Assembly: GCA_021018995.1 (NCBI GenBank)
Contig: CM037588.1
Coordinates: forward strand, 92,726,765-92,790,764
From: Chloranthus sessilifolius
Taxonomy: Eukaryota; Streptophyta; Magnoliopsida; Chloranthales; Chloranthaceae
DNA: 64,000 bases
Direction: 5' to 3'
A program made the position numbers and the translations under genes. This document shows positions 22,547-34,135 of the stretch, piece after piece. The stretch's first letter is position 1. The number at the start of each line of letters is the position of its first letter. The notes under the pieces were generated by a model. The model was given only the letters and a program-made list of their open reading frames with translations. It did no database searches and had not been told where the DNA came from.

Positions 22547-22799
22547 AACCACCCCTTCCAGTACCTGAGAAGGCGCTTGCGCCGGAGGTATATCGGTTGG
22601 GTTGCCAATTCCGATCAAGCCGTAAAACCCGCATTGGTGAGAGCGTAGAAAACCCAAAATTCAGCCGTGTATCCCTAGGAAACGGAAAGGAGGGACCCGA
22701 TAACAAACACAGCAGTCCCCGGGAGCATTTCTCCCAAGAAACCAGTTCAAAGACCCACATTCGGGCTTGCTGTCCACTGTCATACAGAACCTTTTGCCC

Positions 22800-22961
22800 G
22801 ACGTATATAATATATACGCCCAGCAAAATAGCCCTAGATTTACACAGGCGTATATAATATATACGCCCAGCCAAAATCCCCAGATTTAAGCCAGGCGTAT
22901 ATAATATATACGCCCAACCAAATCTGTACTTTTTTGGTCGGGCGTGCATAATATATACGCC
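22800..22961. repeat. Palindrome cluster P2 (E5 leader)
   Basis: Four 21-bp palindromes start at 22800, 22847, 22894 and 22941, a period of exactly 47 bp. Arms are GGCGTATATA and TATATACGCC around a single A; the first copy has GACG and the last GCGTGCATA. The 26-bp spacers differ from each other. Confidence 0.95.
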
Positions 22962-23256
22962 CAGTATATACTGGGCTGCAGCAACCCGACCTGAGGCCCA
23001 ATCCACCACCCCTTCCAGTACCTGAGAAGGCGCTTGCGCCGGAGGTATATCGGTTGGGTTGCCAATTCCGATCAAACCGTAAAACCCGCATTTGTGAGAG
23101 CGTAGAAAACCCAAAATTCAGCCGTATATCCCTAAGAAACGGAAAGGAGGGACCCGATAACAAACAAAGCAGTCCCCGGGAGCATTTCTCCCAAGAAACC
23201 AGTTCAAAGACCCACATTCGGGCTTGCTGTCCACTGTCATACAGAACCTTTTGCCC

Positions 23257-23418
23257 GGCGTATATAATATATACGCCCAGCAAAATAGCCCTAGATTTAC
23301 ACAGGCGTATATAATATATACGCCCAGCCAAAATCCCCAGATTTAAGCCAGGCGTATATAATATATACGCCCAACCAAATCTGTACTTTTTTGGTCGGGC
23401 GTGCATAATATATACGCC
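23257..23418. repeat. Palindrome cluster P3 (E5 leader)
   Basis: Four copies start at 23257, 23304, 23351 and 23398, again exactly 47 bp apart. It is the duplicate of P2 within the 457-bp repeat. Three of the four are perfect. Confidence 0.95.
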
Positions 23419-23460
23419 ATATATCTTGCAGAACGACGAGGCCCAATCCACCACCCCAAT

Positions 23461-23929
23461 TCCCCGAATAGCGGTATTAGTGTCCGCGGTAGCCTCCCAC
23501 ATTCTCTAACACCCAATATGCCCCCGCCCAGTCAAAAGAATGCGACTTCTTATTGATTTGCTCCGGGGGATCGGGTCATTTGCATGGATTCCCTCGCCTT
23601 CAATAGAATGAAAGGGTTCCCTTTCGCTTCTTCCGAAGTGTGGATCCATGATGGGACCTACTAAAGGTACATATATCGCCCGAAACGGGAGTTGACCTTG
23701 GGCACCAGGTCATCAGTCATCTAAGTAGAGGGGAGTTGATTAAAAAAAAAAAAAAAAAGAGAAAGAAAATCCTCATCTTCAAAAAAATCCACCTTCAAAA
23801 AAGGGAAAAATCAATCAAAATCAAAAATCAAAAATTACAAAATTCACTTTTCAAAACAAAAAAAAATCATTTTCAAAACCCAAAAAAAAAAAAACACATA
23901 AAGAAAAACAATAAAAAATATACCTTGGT
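23461..23929 (+). other. E5 leader, distal part
   Basis: Noncoding. The last 190 bp before the gag ATG (23736-23925) are strongly A-rich with short T and C interruptions, which would keep the start codon region unstructured. Confidence 0.6.
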
Positions 23930-26800
23930 GTGACCGGCACTACGGCGACCTCAAACCCGGCCCGTAGGAGAAGAACCAGGAAGGTATTCGGCCCCTATCC
24001 GCGACATCAATACAACACTCGTCGGCGGATCATGTCAAGAGCCGATACATCCCCACAGTCATCCCCTTCCCATTCTCGTATAGGAGAAGACCCGGTCTCC
24101 GACACCTTCACCCAAGCCAGGTTCGATATCACAGGCCCATTCGGGGCGCCCGTGTTCACCTCCACCTCATCCCCTTCCCTTACATTCCCCCAACATACCC
24201 CTTTGTCATCCCCTACTGACACCCCCCATTTCCCAACCGATCCTTACATCCCCATCTCCCATCCAAACACCATTACCACATCCCCATACTTCCAAAGACC
24301 CCCCAGGGAGTCCCATCCCTCGCCTACTTCCCACACTCCATCCCTCTCATCACCCACGCCCCCAACATCCTACATCTCATCCACCCCATCTCACATACTA
24401 TTCCCACCACATGGCCCATCCACATCCCAACATACCCCCCCATTTACTCGGGTCATGCCCAATTTCTCCCAACCACCTCCATCCTTAAGTGATCCATCAC
24501 CCCCCAATCTCACACCTGAGTCCATGCCCTCGATGGAGGACATGAGAACGATGTATGCCCTGTGGGCCGCGTCTCGCAACCCTACCTCTCAAACCCCGCA
24601 TCTAAATTTCCAAAACCTCCATACCCCATTCCCTCCTAACCATGCCCAACCACCCATTGTCCATACCTCCCAAAATCCCCCACCTCAACTCCAGACCCAA
24701 ACCCACACAAATCCATGGGCCCTAGCCTAAACCCCTCTAGAGACATGGGCCCAGGCCCAAAACCCTCAAAACCCATGGGCCCAAGCCCAAGCTTATCAAG
24801 CCCAGGCCCCAGCCCAAACACCTCCAAACCCATGGGCTCAAGCCCAAGCTTATCAAGCCCAGGCCCCAGCCCAAACACCTCCAAACCCATGGGCTCAAGC
24901 CCACCAAACCCAGGCCCATACCCAAGAACCTCAAAACCCATGGGCCCAACCCCAAGCCCACCAAACCCAAGACCCTCAAAACCCATGGGCCCAAGCCCAC
25001 CAGATCCAGACCCAAGTCCGAGCCCCCCAGGGCCCATGGACCCAAACCTACCAAACTCAAACCTAGGGCCCATGGACCCAAACCCAGCCCCCTCATGGCC
25101 CAGTAGCCCAAACTCAATAAGGCCCATTGGCCCAAAGTCATATTAAGCCCCACCCCCAGGCCCAAAGCCCGTCAGTCCAAGCCTTCCAAAACCATCAAAC
25201 CCAAATCCCTCAAACCCAAGGCCCATTCGCCCACGCTCATCAAAACCCATTCACTAACCCCATACCCCCCACCAATACCCTTCATTCACCTATACCCCTT
25301 ACGCCCCCATCCCACCTCCAAAGGGAAATCCAATCCCTCCCATTCCTCAAAATCACAACATCCCACCATCTCAATCACACCCCCATCACCCCCAGAATGT
25401 GCCACCAACTCAGCACATAACTTACCCACAAAACACTCACCCATTTATCCCTTCTCATCCCCTACAAACCTTGTGGCCCCACCAAGTCATCCAATCCATC
25501 ACCCCCCAAGTCCAAATAGCAGAGCTCGCCCCTCACCAATACCACGACCAGCAGTACGAGGAGGATGAGATCCGCAACAGTGGAGGAACTGCCAGTTTTA
25601 ACCCTCCAGGGCCCACCATCATCACACCTAGGGTCGAACCAAATCAAGGGGAAGCGGTCCCCGCCATAGCCTCGAAGGAACCGGAGCAGCTGAAAGAACA
25701 GATAGACAGAATACAGAAACATCTGATGAAAATGGGAGGAATGGAACTACACTCGACAAACTTTTCAGACTTATGTCTGTTCTCCGACGTCCCCCTGCCA
25801 CCAAAATTCAAGATGCCATCATTTGATAAGTATAATGGCACTAGCAACCCCATCGCCCACTTGAAATCTTACTGCGGGGATATGTGCCAGTATGGCGGAG
25901 ATGAACGACTCCTCATCAAAGTGTTCCAGAAGAGTTTGGATGGTTCACATCCCTGGAACCATCCATGATAAAAAATTGGAAAGATCTGACACGCTTATTT
26001 CAAGAACAATATGTCTATAACATGGACATAGAACCAAGGAAGTCGGACTTGGCCCGATTAAAGCAAAGACATGATGAAACATTCAGTGCTTACTTAGGGA
26101 GGTGGAGGGCCTTAGCCGCTCAGGTAACTCATCGAATTCCCGATGATGAGCAGATTGAATTGATAACCAAGGGAGCCCTCCCAGTCATCGCAGATTTTTT
26201 AGTATATCAGCAGCAGTCAAGTTTTGCTGATCTGGTCCGAAATGCCAACCGTTGAGAAGACGCCATTATAGAAGGCAGGTTAGGAAGGAATGCGGCCAAC
26301 GGGGCCACTGGGGTTCGAAAAGCCGCCGAACCAAGAATTGTAAGAAGACCGTGGATGAGGTATGCAACATTGTTTACCCCGTGCCAATACCAACGCCTCA
26401 ATACAACCTGTGTTACACAACCGCCCCTGACCCGTTTCGAGCAAGTACCAAGGCCAAGCAATGGACCAAGAGCCCCGTTTACCCCGGAACAGATGAAAGC
26501 ACGCTTCGAACGAGTATTCACCCCATTGGGGCAATCCTTGAGTGTCTTACTGCCGGTGTTACTACAGAAAGGCCTGGTCAATTTACTCCAACCTCGCCCC
26601 CACCCCACCCAATACCAAGGAATTATGATCCAAATCTGCATTGTAATTTCCACCAGGGACCGGGTCACCCTACGGACCGATGCTTCCTGTTAAAGCACGC
26701 GGTCCAAGATCTGATAGAGGCGGGAAAGATCATACCCCCGCCACTTCCCCAAGGGCAGAACCAGAATATCCATCAAGCCCCTCTACCATCACACCTGTGA
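23930..26800 (+). pseudogene. E5 gag (broken): proline-rich N-terminus, capsid, zinc knuckle
   Basis: The first ATG of the frame is at 23930. Order: a basic start (ARRRRTRKVFGPYPRHQYNT); a Pro/Ser/Thr-rich region to about 25640 with a 57-bp (19-codon) tandem repeat of the type MGSSPSLSSPGPSPNTSKP near 24773-24888; the capsid-like part 25640-26255 (PPKFKMPSFDKYNGTSNPIA, TFSAYLGRWRALAAQVTHRI); and a knuckle at about 26639 (CNFHQGPGHPTDRC). At least five frame changes are needed, for example at 24730, 25968 and 26255. The C-rich, G-poor plus strand gives shadow glycine-rich frames on the other strand. Confidence 0.85.
24773..24888 (+). repeat. 57-bp in-frame tandem repeat in E5 gag
   Basis: Two near-perfect copies, with related partial units after them, encode Pro/Ser repeats with CCCATGGGC and CAAGCTTATCAAGCCC blocks. 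The unit length is a multiple of three, so copy number can change without a frameshift. Borders are good to a few bases. Confidence 0.8.
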
Positions 26801-28047
26801 GGCCCCAGGCCTAACATACATTGGATAGAGGAAGAAGAAGAAGAAGAGTTTGACCCTTCAGATTATATTAGCAATCAGGAGGAATTTTCGCTCCCCAGGC
26901 CAAACGAAGATGAACTATTTGTTGGGGTGATCGAGCCACTGTATCTTGCCGATTATTTTCCCACACCAGCTTGCCAAGAGGAGCCCTTAGATTTAGGGCA
27001 GTATTTTTCCACCCCCGCTCCCGCCTATCAAATCCAAACGGGCACAGCCCCGTCGCAATCATACGCATATCCACCCCACGCCCAATTCATCCCATACACC
27101 CCTCCGTCACACATAAATCATCCTATTCCTTACGCAATTCCACCATCCCCATATTATCCTACCCCATACACGCCCTCAAGTCCCTCCACCCAATATAATG
27201 CTCCGCCATCCTCAAGTTACCCCATGCCATACACGCCCTCAAGTCCCGCCACCCAATTTACCCCATACACCCCTCCATCACCCCCGAATTACCCCGCTCC
27301 ATGCACAAATCTGTCACCCCCAATCTATCCCATTTCATCTACCAACCCATCATCATCCCACCATGCCACAAACCCTTTATATCCCCCCATTCCACCCACT
27401 ACCTCGCCATGTCTCGATCATCCCGCTCAATGCACAACTCCATCGCTCCCAATTTACCCCACTTCATCCACAAACCCGTCACCATCCCATCATACCTCCC
27501 CATATACAAATCCTTCATACCCCCATCATCCCACGCCCACCACACCTCAAACGTCTCCCCATCCCTCCAGCCCAGTCACACTCCCGCCATCCCTTCGCTA
27601 TTTTGGCCCTAATCCAATTCCAATACCACCCGGACAAGCAACCCCTCACCCAGTCCCCTCATCACCCAATCACCACTGGTCCTACCATGCCCAGGTAACA
27701 CCAGTACAAGCCCCCTCCGTGCCCATAACTCCAATTCTGTCAATTCCCCCCACTACCATTCCACCCCCATTGGAGTTAACCTGGTCAGACCTGAGAAACT
27801 AGTATATCCGACCCAATCCTCCCCAGAATCCTCACGCACCCCATTTCTCATCCCAAAACCTGCTTATGACCCGCATCAGGTACCGTTGAGCTATGAACAA
27901 ATGAACATGAATGTCGGGTGCAACCAAGAAGAGGCTGTTGAATTTGTTACTTGATCGGGCCAGATTTCTGCCCAGCCAGAAACATCAGGGGCAGTCAGAG
28001 GAGAAGAAAAGAAGAAAGAACAGGCCACAGGAAATCCCTTTGAAAAA
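26801..28047 (+). pseudogene. E5 gag-protease linker, Pro/Tyr/Ser/Thr-rich
   Basis: After a small acidic stretch (EEEEEEFDPSDYISN, about 26830) an open frame at 26927-27802 starts VIEPLYLADYFPTPA and turns into low-complexity repeats of the types YTPSSPSTQYN and TNPSPSHHTSPYTNP. E2 has a matching linker (PLNLADYFPSPTPQ). It looks like an extended tether rather than an enzyme. Confidence 0.7.
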
Positions 28048-28539
28048 ATGGCCAGGGAACATATACTGGAGACACAGCTCAAGAGAATGCCCGCACATAT
28101 TACCGTGTGGGATTTATTGATCACGTCTCCACTCCACTTTCAAGCCTTAATGGGAGCGCTCAAGGACGCGCATGTCTCCACCCATGTAACTCCAGATGAA
28201 GTAGGGGAAATAATAGGGCAAGTGTTGGCCCCAAACGCCATCTCTTTCACTGATGTAGACCTACCAATTGAGGGGAATGACCATTCTAAACCGAATAAAC
28301 TTGGTGGTCTGGTCCCGATCGACAAATTAACGGTCATTAATGTACGCCCTCTAAGGACGGCAATCAAAATTGGGGCGAACTCCGACACCTTTCGGCCATC
28401 CATATCAAGCGCACGGGGATTCGACAACACTAGAAGGGAAATCATAGGAGAAGTATACCTTGACCTGATCCTCAGACCGCAAACCTTCACCACCCCCTTT
28501 CAAGTGATGGACATCAAGTCTACCGCCATGGAGACATAA
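28048..28539 (+). pseudogene. E5 aspartic protease (active site lost)
   Basis: The frame holds HITVWDLLITSPLHFQALMG, EIIGQVLAPNAISFTDVDLP and INVRPLRTAIKIGAN through SARGFDNTRREIIGEVYLDL. Where Tat proteases have Asp-x-Gly-Ser-x-Leu-Asn, E5 reads IDKLTVINV, so the catalytic triad is absent. It cannot process its own polyprotein. Confidence 0.85.
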
Positions 28540-29338
28540 GCTCAGAGCGATACCATCTTCTCTACACCAAAAGCTCCAATTCATCTCAGAAGGAAAAATT
28601 GTCAACATCTTAGGTGAGAGCAGAGAAGACATGGGGAAGAGGGCTCTGCACATTGAGAATTCGAAAGTGCTGAACATACCGCACACAGCTGAGGACCCGA
28701 TCTCCATCGATTTGAGTACGACTTCTCAAGTGTTACCCTCGAACCAACTGAAAAGACCCCGGATAAAATTGGAGGAGGAATGGATGCAGCTGTGTTCATG
28801 CTCCACAGATGGGGCCATCAAAAAGGGAAAGGACTGGGCCCACGCCTTTAAGGAAGAAGAGACCCCGTCAAGGCCAAGGGGCAACAAACTAAATTCGGCT
28901 TAGGCTACAAGCCCAGAGAAGAGGAAGTCAGAGAAGCCAAGGAGAAGATGAGAGCCGCAGCAGCCGCCAAGGCTAGAGGAATCATCTTGGAAGAGGAACC
29001 TCACGCTCGCCCCCACATCCGTGAAACCTTTGTGAGCGCCGGGGTAGTAAAAATTGATCTGAATGGGGAGACGAGGGTAACCCCACATAAGCCTACTGCA
29101 ATCCACCCCACCAACCCCTACATCATCCCCCCAGATTTTGAAATGGACTTAGCCGCCCTTTCCTTGTTTGAGGAAGAAGTGCTCCAATCCACCCCACTTC
29201 AGCACCAACCATGCTGGGCCCCTCCTAACCGTAGAGGATAAGGTCCCAGAAGGTCCCTCTGTAAATATGTTGGGGGAAGAAATGCAAGAGCCTACCGATG
29301 CCGCTTCCGATTAAAGAGGTAAAGGCCAAGCCTCGCAG
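28540..29338 (+). pseudogene. E5 protease tail and G-patch region
   Basis: In a frame other than the long one, 28770-28850 reads VFMLHRWGHQKGKGLGPRL, a degenerate G-patch (the usual Gly-Tyr is Gly-His). An Ala/Lys-rich helix (AKEKMRAAAAAKARGI) and an acidic stretch follow. G-patch after protease is shared with E2. The region ends at the splice-donor-like CTCGCAGGTGAGT. Confidence 0.75.
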
Positions 29339-29629
29339 GTGAGTAACTGGGCATCCTTGCCCCAACTCTTGAGAGCCACCAAATGCCATGAAAGTGGCAC
29401 CGACTCTCCCAAAAAAAATAACCTGTAAAAAGTGAGGTTAGCCTCTGGACCACTCTACCTTGTATATATAGAGATCCACCTCGCCAGGGGCTGACCTCCG
29501 AAAAAATACAAAAGATCATAAAAATAGAAAAAATACCAATTCCAAAAATATTGTCCTTTAAAATTCCTAACAAAATTAAAATCAATGTCTTGATACCCGT
29601 CCCACGTGAAGCCAACCCCTTCCCTGTAA
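29339..29629 (+). other. Intron-like spacer between protease and RT (E5)
   Basis: It starts with a consensus donor, CAG before GTGAGT at 29339. It is AT-rich and stop-filled, with no coding in any frame. The expected acceptor is CTGTAA at 29624-29629 where E2 has CTATAG, so the AG may be lost in this copy. Ogre elements are known to splice here, and the 5-fold conserved blocks between E2 and E5 support it. Confidence 0.6.
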
Positions 29630-31262
29630 AAATACAAGAAGATGTAGGAGTCACGAGTCTGGACGAGGAAGGCTAAACCGACGAGCTCCCCAATGAGCTC
29701 CTCAAACAATTTGCCGATTTTGAGCATGGCCCTACCCCGATCGTCGAAGAGACGGAGGACGTCAATTTGGGCACCACAGAGGCCCCCAGAATCACCAAAA
29801 TTGGAACGTCGTTGTCCCCTGCGGAGAGGGAAGGTATGATAGACTTCCTTCGGTCATACCAAGACGTCTTCGCATGGTCGTATGAGGACATGCCTGGTTT
29901 GGATACCGATCTGGTTGAGCATGAGTTGCCACTCTACCCCGATGTTAAGCCGGTGAAATGAAGTCGAGACGACTCACCAATGGATGTTGAAGGTGAAGGA
30001 TGAGGTCATTAAGCAGTATGACGCAGGTTTCCTCATGGTATCCAAGTACCCACAGTGGCTAGCCAATATTATCCCCGTACCAAAGAAAGATGGAAAGGTC
30101 CGAATGTGTATCGACTTCCGAAATCTCAACAAGGCGAGCCTTAAGGATGATTTCCCACTACCACACATCGACATCTTGGTCGATAACACTACAAATCATG
30201 GGATGCTCTCGTTTATGGATGGATTCTCAGGATACAATCAGATAAAGATGGCAGAGGTTGATCGCGAGAAGACAGCGTTCATTACCCCCTGGGGAACCTT
30301 CTGCTACAAAGTAATGCCATTCGGGCTGAAGAATGCTGGGGCGACCTATCAAAGAGCAATGACGGCACTGTTCCACGACATGATGCACTGAGAGATCGAA
30401 GTGTACGTCGACGACATGATTGCCAAATCACCAGAAAGGGAGGACCACTTGATAAACCTGCAGAAGCTATTCGAGAGGCTAAGAAAATACAGATTGCAGT
30501 TGAATCCCCAGAAATGCGCGTTTGGCACTATGTCCGGAAAGCTACTGGGCTTTATTGTCAGTAGGAGAGGGATCGAGGTCGATCCGACCAAGATCAAGGC
30601 CATCATTGAAATACCACCACCATCTACAGAGAAGGAAGTCAGAGGTTTCTTAGGCAGGATCCAGTACATCAGCCGATTCATCGCACAGTTAACTCTGAAA
30701 TGCGCACCAATCTTCAAGCTGCTGAGAAATGACTCACCGATTGAGTGGAATGATGACTGCCAGGCTGCATTCGACAAGATTAAAGGTTATCTCCTGAAAC
30801 CTCCGGTATTGGTACCGCCCGTACCTGATAGACCCCTGATAATGTACTTGTCCACGACTGAGTTTTCCATGGGCTGTGTGTTAGGACAGCATGATGAGAC
30901 GGGAAGAAGAGAGCAGGCCATCTATTACCTAAGCAAGAAATTCACTGATTACGAGATGCACTATTCTCATCTGGAGAAAGCATGGCTAGTGTTCGTTTGG
31001 GCTACTCAGAGACTTCGACACTACCTGTTATCCCAGGCTGTTCTACTTCTAGCATGGATGGATCCGTTGAAGTACCTATTCGAGAAACCTGCTCTCACTG
31101 GCCAAACCGCACGTTGGCAACTACTCCTATCCGAGTTTGACATTACTTATGTCACCCAGAAGTCAATTAAGGGGCAAGCACTCGCCGATCACCTTGCTGA
31201 GAACCCTCTGCCAGACTATGAGCCTCTAAGGACCGAATTCCCCGATGAAGACATTTTGTTCA
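29630..31262 (+). pseudogene. E5 reverse transcriptase and first RNase H
   Basis: RT: YPQWLANIIPVPKKDGKVRM, FRNLNKASLKDDFPLP, FMDGFSGYNQIKMAEVDREK, then a TGA at 30389-30391 just before the active site VYVDDMIAKS (Asp pair intact) in the next open frame from 30401. RNase H: STTEFSMGCVLGQHDETGR, EKAWLVFVWATQRLRHYL (the catalytic Glu position reads Glu-Lys-Ala) and ALADHLAENPLPDYEP. The stop is a CGA-to-TGA type change, and an earlier frameshift lies near 29960. Confidence 0.93.
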
Positions 31263-31690
31263 TGACCAACGAGGATACAGAGGAAACGGAGGAGCCCTGG
31301 GTAATGCACTTCGATGGGGCATCGCATGTTGAGGGCCAAGGAGTTGGCGCCCTTCTTATCTCGCCAAAAGGGTCCCATATACCCATCTCCATCAAATTGA
31401 ACTTCCCATGCACCAAAGATATGGCCGAGTATGAGGCCTGTACAGCTGGTTTACAGGTGGCTCTTGATCTAAATATAACTCACCTTAGGGTCTTTGGAGA
31501 TTCACAGTTAATTATATGCCAAACCAATGGGGATTGGAAGACCAAGGATGAAAAACTGATCCCATACCATGAACATCTGGAGGATCTGATAACTTGCTTT
31601 GAGGAAGTCACCTTCTCTTATGTGCCACGAGCAAGAAATTGGTTTACTGATGCCCTGGCCACCCTGGCCTCTATGGTTGAGATTCCATAT
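31263..31690 (+). pseudogene. E5 second (archaeal-type) RNase H
   Basis: It lies in the same open frame as RNase H one. VMHFDGASHVEGQGVGALL gives the first Asp, YEACTAGLQVALDLNITHL the Glu, VFGDSQLIICQTNGDW the next Asp, and VPRARNWFTDALATLASM the last. All four catalytic positions look intact. It is marked as a pseudogene because the polyprotein around it is broken. Confidence 0.9.
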
Positions 31691-33016
31691 GGAGTGGTTA
31701 TGAAGCCGATCATGATAGAGCAGAGGAACGAACCGGCTTTCTGTCACCTGATCGAAGGACCTATCGAGATAGATGATGAACCACCCTGGTTCTCAGACAT
31801 CAAGAATTTCCTCGAGACCCGAACTGTCCCGGAAGGAACATCAAGGGTAGACAAATGCACCATCCAGCGATTAGCAACAAACTACGTCATCTGCAGCGAT
31901 CTCCTGTATAGATGGTCTCACGACAATATCCTGCTCCGATGCCTAACCCAGAAAGAAGCAGTTGAGATCATGAAGGAGATCTCGCGGAGCCCACGTCAGC
32001 GGTCACATGCTTGCTAAGAAAATTCTAAGGCAAGGATAATTTTGGACTACTTTGAGACCGACATCGCCAAAGACGCATGAAGTGCTACAAATGCCAAGAG
32101 CACTCCAAATAATACACGCCCGCCATTGACTTGACACAAGATGGCCACCCCTTGGGTTGCTACACGGGTCTCGGTCATGGCAGGTCAATCCTAAGGCTTC
32201 CAACGGACATCAATTCATCCTCGTCGCTGTGGAATACTTTACAAAATGGGTAGAGGCGGCCTCCTATATGAGCATTAAAGCTAGCCATGTTGAGAAGTTC
32301 ATCAAGAATAACATCATTTGCAGATTCGGCGTACCCAAAGATATCATCACTAATAATGGCACTAATTTCGCTAATAGGCGCATTCGGGCCTTGTGTGAGC
32401 AGTTCAAGATCAAGCATCATCGTTCTTCCCCATACAGGCCTCAAACGAATGGAGCAGTAGAGGCAACAAACAAAACTCTGATCCGCATCCTAGAAAAGAT
32501 GGTAGTTACTTACAAAGATTAGAGTGAGCAGTTACCCTTCGCACTTTGGGCCTATAGAACGTCTATCCGCACCGCAACAGGGGCAACACCATTCTCCCTT
32601 GTGTATGGGACCGAGGCCGTGCTACCCGTTGAAGTCGAGGTAACCGTCGCTTCGTATCCTTTTTGGAATCCCATCTACCTGAAGCTGAGAGGGAAAGAGC
32701 CCGTTTTGAGCAGTTGGATTTAACTGACAAGAAAAGGCTCCTTGCCTTGTGCCACACTCAAGTCTATCAGAGGAGAATTGCACGTGCTTACAATAAGCGC
32801 GTCCGCGGTCGAGACTTGAAAATAGGAGACACTGTACTGAAGAAAATTTTTTCGTCTCTCCACACTGATCCGAGAGGGAAGTTTAGGCCAAATTGGGAAG
32901 GACCCTACGTCATCCGAGAGGTTCTGCCAGGATACGCTGTTCGCCTCGCCACCATGGACGGAGACCACTTTCCTGAGCCCATCAACGCTGGATACCTCCG
33001 TAAGTTCTACTCATAG
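31691..33016 (+). pseudogene. E5 integrase (catalytic residues lost)
   Basis: The N-terminus (LLYRWSHDNILLRCLTQKEA) runs to a frame loss at 32017. The zinc-binding part at 32018-32156 is scrambled. The core at 32157-32522 has ASNGHQFILVAVEYFTKWVE and IICRFGVPKDIITNNGTNF, where the second catalytic Asp has become Asn, and RPQTNGAVEATNKTL, which keeps the Glu. The first Asp segment (Asp-x-Ile-Gly-Pro) is missing. A TAG follows at 32521. The C-terminal domain is 32530-33016 (LLALCHTQVYQRRIARAYNK, KFRPNWEGPYVIREVLPGY). Confidence 0.92.
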
Positions 33017-33663
33017 GTCTTGGGACAAGGTAAGTTTCGATAAAAGTAGATGCATGACCGCTTAAGGGCTCCATAAAAGAGGCCATCATTTCAAAGTCAG
33101 GTGGCCTAAAAGAATATTCCCTGAAAACCTTCACCCCTTTTTGCTACACACTTCGGGCCAACAACCATTTCTTTCATATGCCCCACCCAAAATTCCAAAA
33201 AAGAAGAAGAAGAGAAGGGAGGAAAAATCCAAACCAAAAAAGAAGAAGGAGAAGGCCCCCCCCCAAAAAAGAACAACAAGGAAAAAGAGGGGTACCCCAA
33301 AAAAAAACAAAAAGCCCAAAAAAAAAATGAATGATGACTGGGGCATAAAAGGCCCCCGAAAACAAAAAGGAGTCCCCGAACCTAGAAATCACCCCAAACT
33401 TAGATCCAAATCCCCAGAAAAACCCAACCTGTTTGAACCCCAACCACATTACAACCCGGAAGAAAGTCCTCTTTAAGGTCCACAAGCGGTTATAACATCT
33501 ACTGCATCAGAACAAGCCGAGTTAACAAACCACATAGAACTTCATTCAGCCGGCTATGACGGAATCGACGTCCATGTCGTGGCTTTCTAGCTCTTGAAAA
33601 AAAAAAAAAAAAAAAAAAAAAAGGGGGAAGAAAAAAATTAATTTGAGTTCAAAGCAAGACGGA
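33017..33663 (+). other. E5 spacer after integrase
   Basis: The first part (33017-33130) matches the E2 spacer. The rest is purine-rich with long A runs (33180-33340, 33595-33625) and no believable gene; the Lys-rich open frames there follow from base composition. Confidence 0.6.
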
Positions 33664-33844
33664 CGTGGTGAAAACCCGAAAGGGCGCCACGGGCAAAAAC
33701 AGCGAACTCACGCGGACCAGGTAAAAACCTGAAAGGGCACCTGGGGTAAGAGAGCGAACCCATGGACGTGGTGAAAACCCGAAAGGGCGCTACGGGTAAA
33801 AACAGGGATGACAGGCATGGCGAAAACCCATCTTGGGCGCTATG
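33664..33844 (+). ncRNA. Array of four two-helix hairpins (candidate RNA element)
   Basis: Units at 33664-33691, 33717-33744, 33767-33794 and 33816-33844 share one design: 7-nt outer arm, AAAA, 3-nt inner arm, 4-5 nt loop, 3-nt inner arm, 7-nt outer arm. Unit 1 is CGTGGTG/CGCCACG with CCC-GAAA-GGG inside. Unit 2 is CCAGGTA/CACCTGG with CCT-GAAA-GGG. Unit 3 has CGTGGTG/CGCTACG and unit 4 CATGGCG/CGCTATG with loop ATCTT. Arms change on both sides together, so pairing is kept. GAAA and, in E2, GTAA loops are of GNRA type. A role in packaging, export or 3' processing is only a guess. Confidence 0.6.
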
Positions 33845-34135
33845 AGCAAAAAAATTTCAAGAAAAGAGAGATTAGGAGAAGATCTGTCCTTGCCCGCCTA
33901 TTTCAGGTTGGACCACTTAAGCCTCTTCTCCCCTTTGATGGGCCACTCATGTTGGAAATTGGATCGGATCCCAGTCAAGCATGTCATCTCTACCGCAACG
34001 TCTGACGCATGACCAAAAGGAAAGACAGAGGGCTGAACCAATCCCAGGGCAGCTAACCTTCCCATGTTTAAAAGAAAAAACTTGTGCCTCACCCACAGGG
34101 TTCGACCATGCTCAAAATAGGACCCACTGGTTTGG

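Larger units (their letters stand above)
22554..23460. repeat. 457-bp tandem duplication in E5 leader
   Basis: A unit starting CCTTCCAGTACCTGAGAAGG at 22554 is repeated from 23011. Each unit carries its own four-palindrome cluster (P2 and P3). The units differ at few positions, and a short start of a third unit (CCAATCCACCACCCC) follows at about 23445. Antisense frames across it are by-products of the repeat. Confidence 0.9.

Noticed and set aside
22800-23418. CRISPR-like array (21-bp repeats, 26-bp spacers)
   Set aside because: The repeats are palindromic TATA-type sites inside a plant retrotransposon, spacers recur in the duplicated block, and there are no cas genes. This is a eukaryotic repeat.
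22524-23502. Long minus-strand frames rich in GVYIIYA repeats
   Set aside because: They are translations of the palindrome clusters and the 457-bp repeat; the period, not selection, keeps them open.
24636-25165. Minus-strand glycine-rich ORFs
   Set aside because: They mirror the proline-rich gag repeat on the plus strand.
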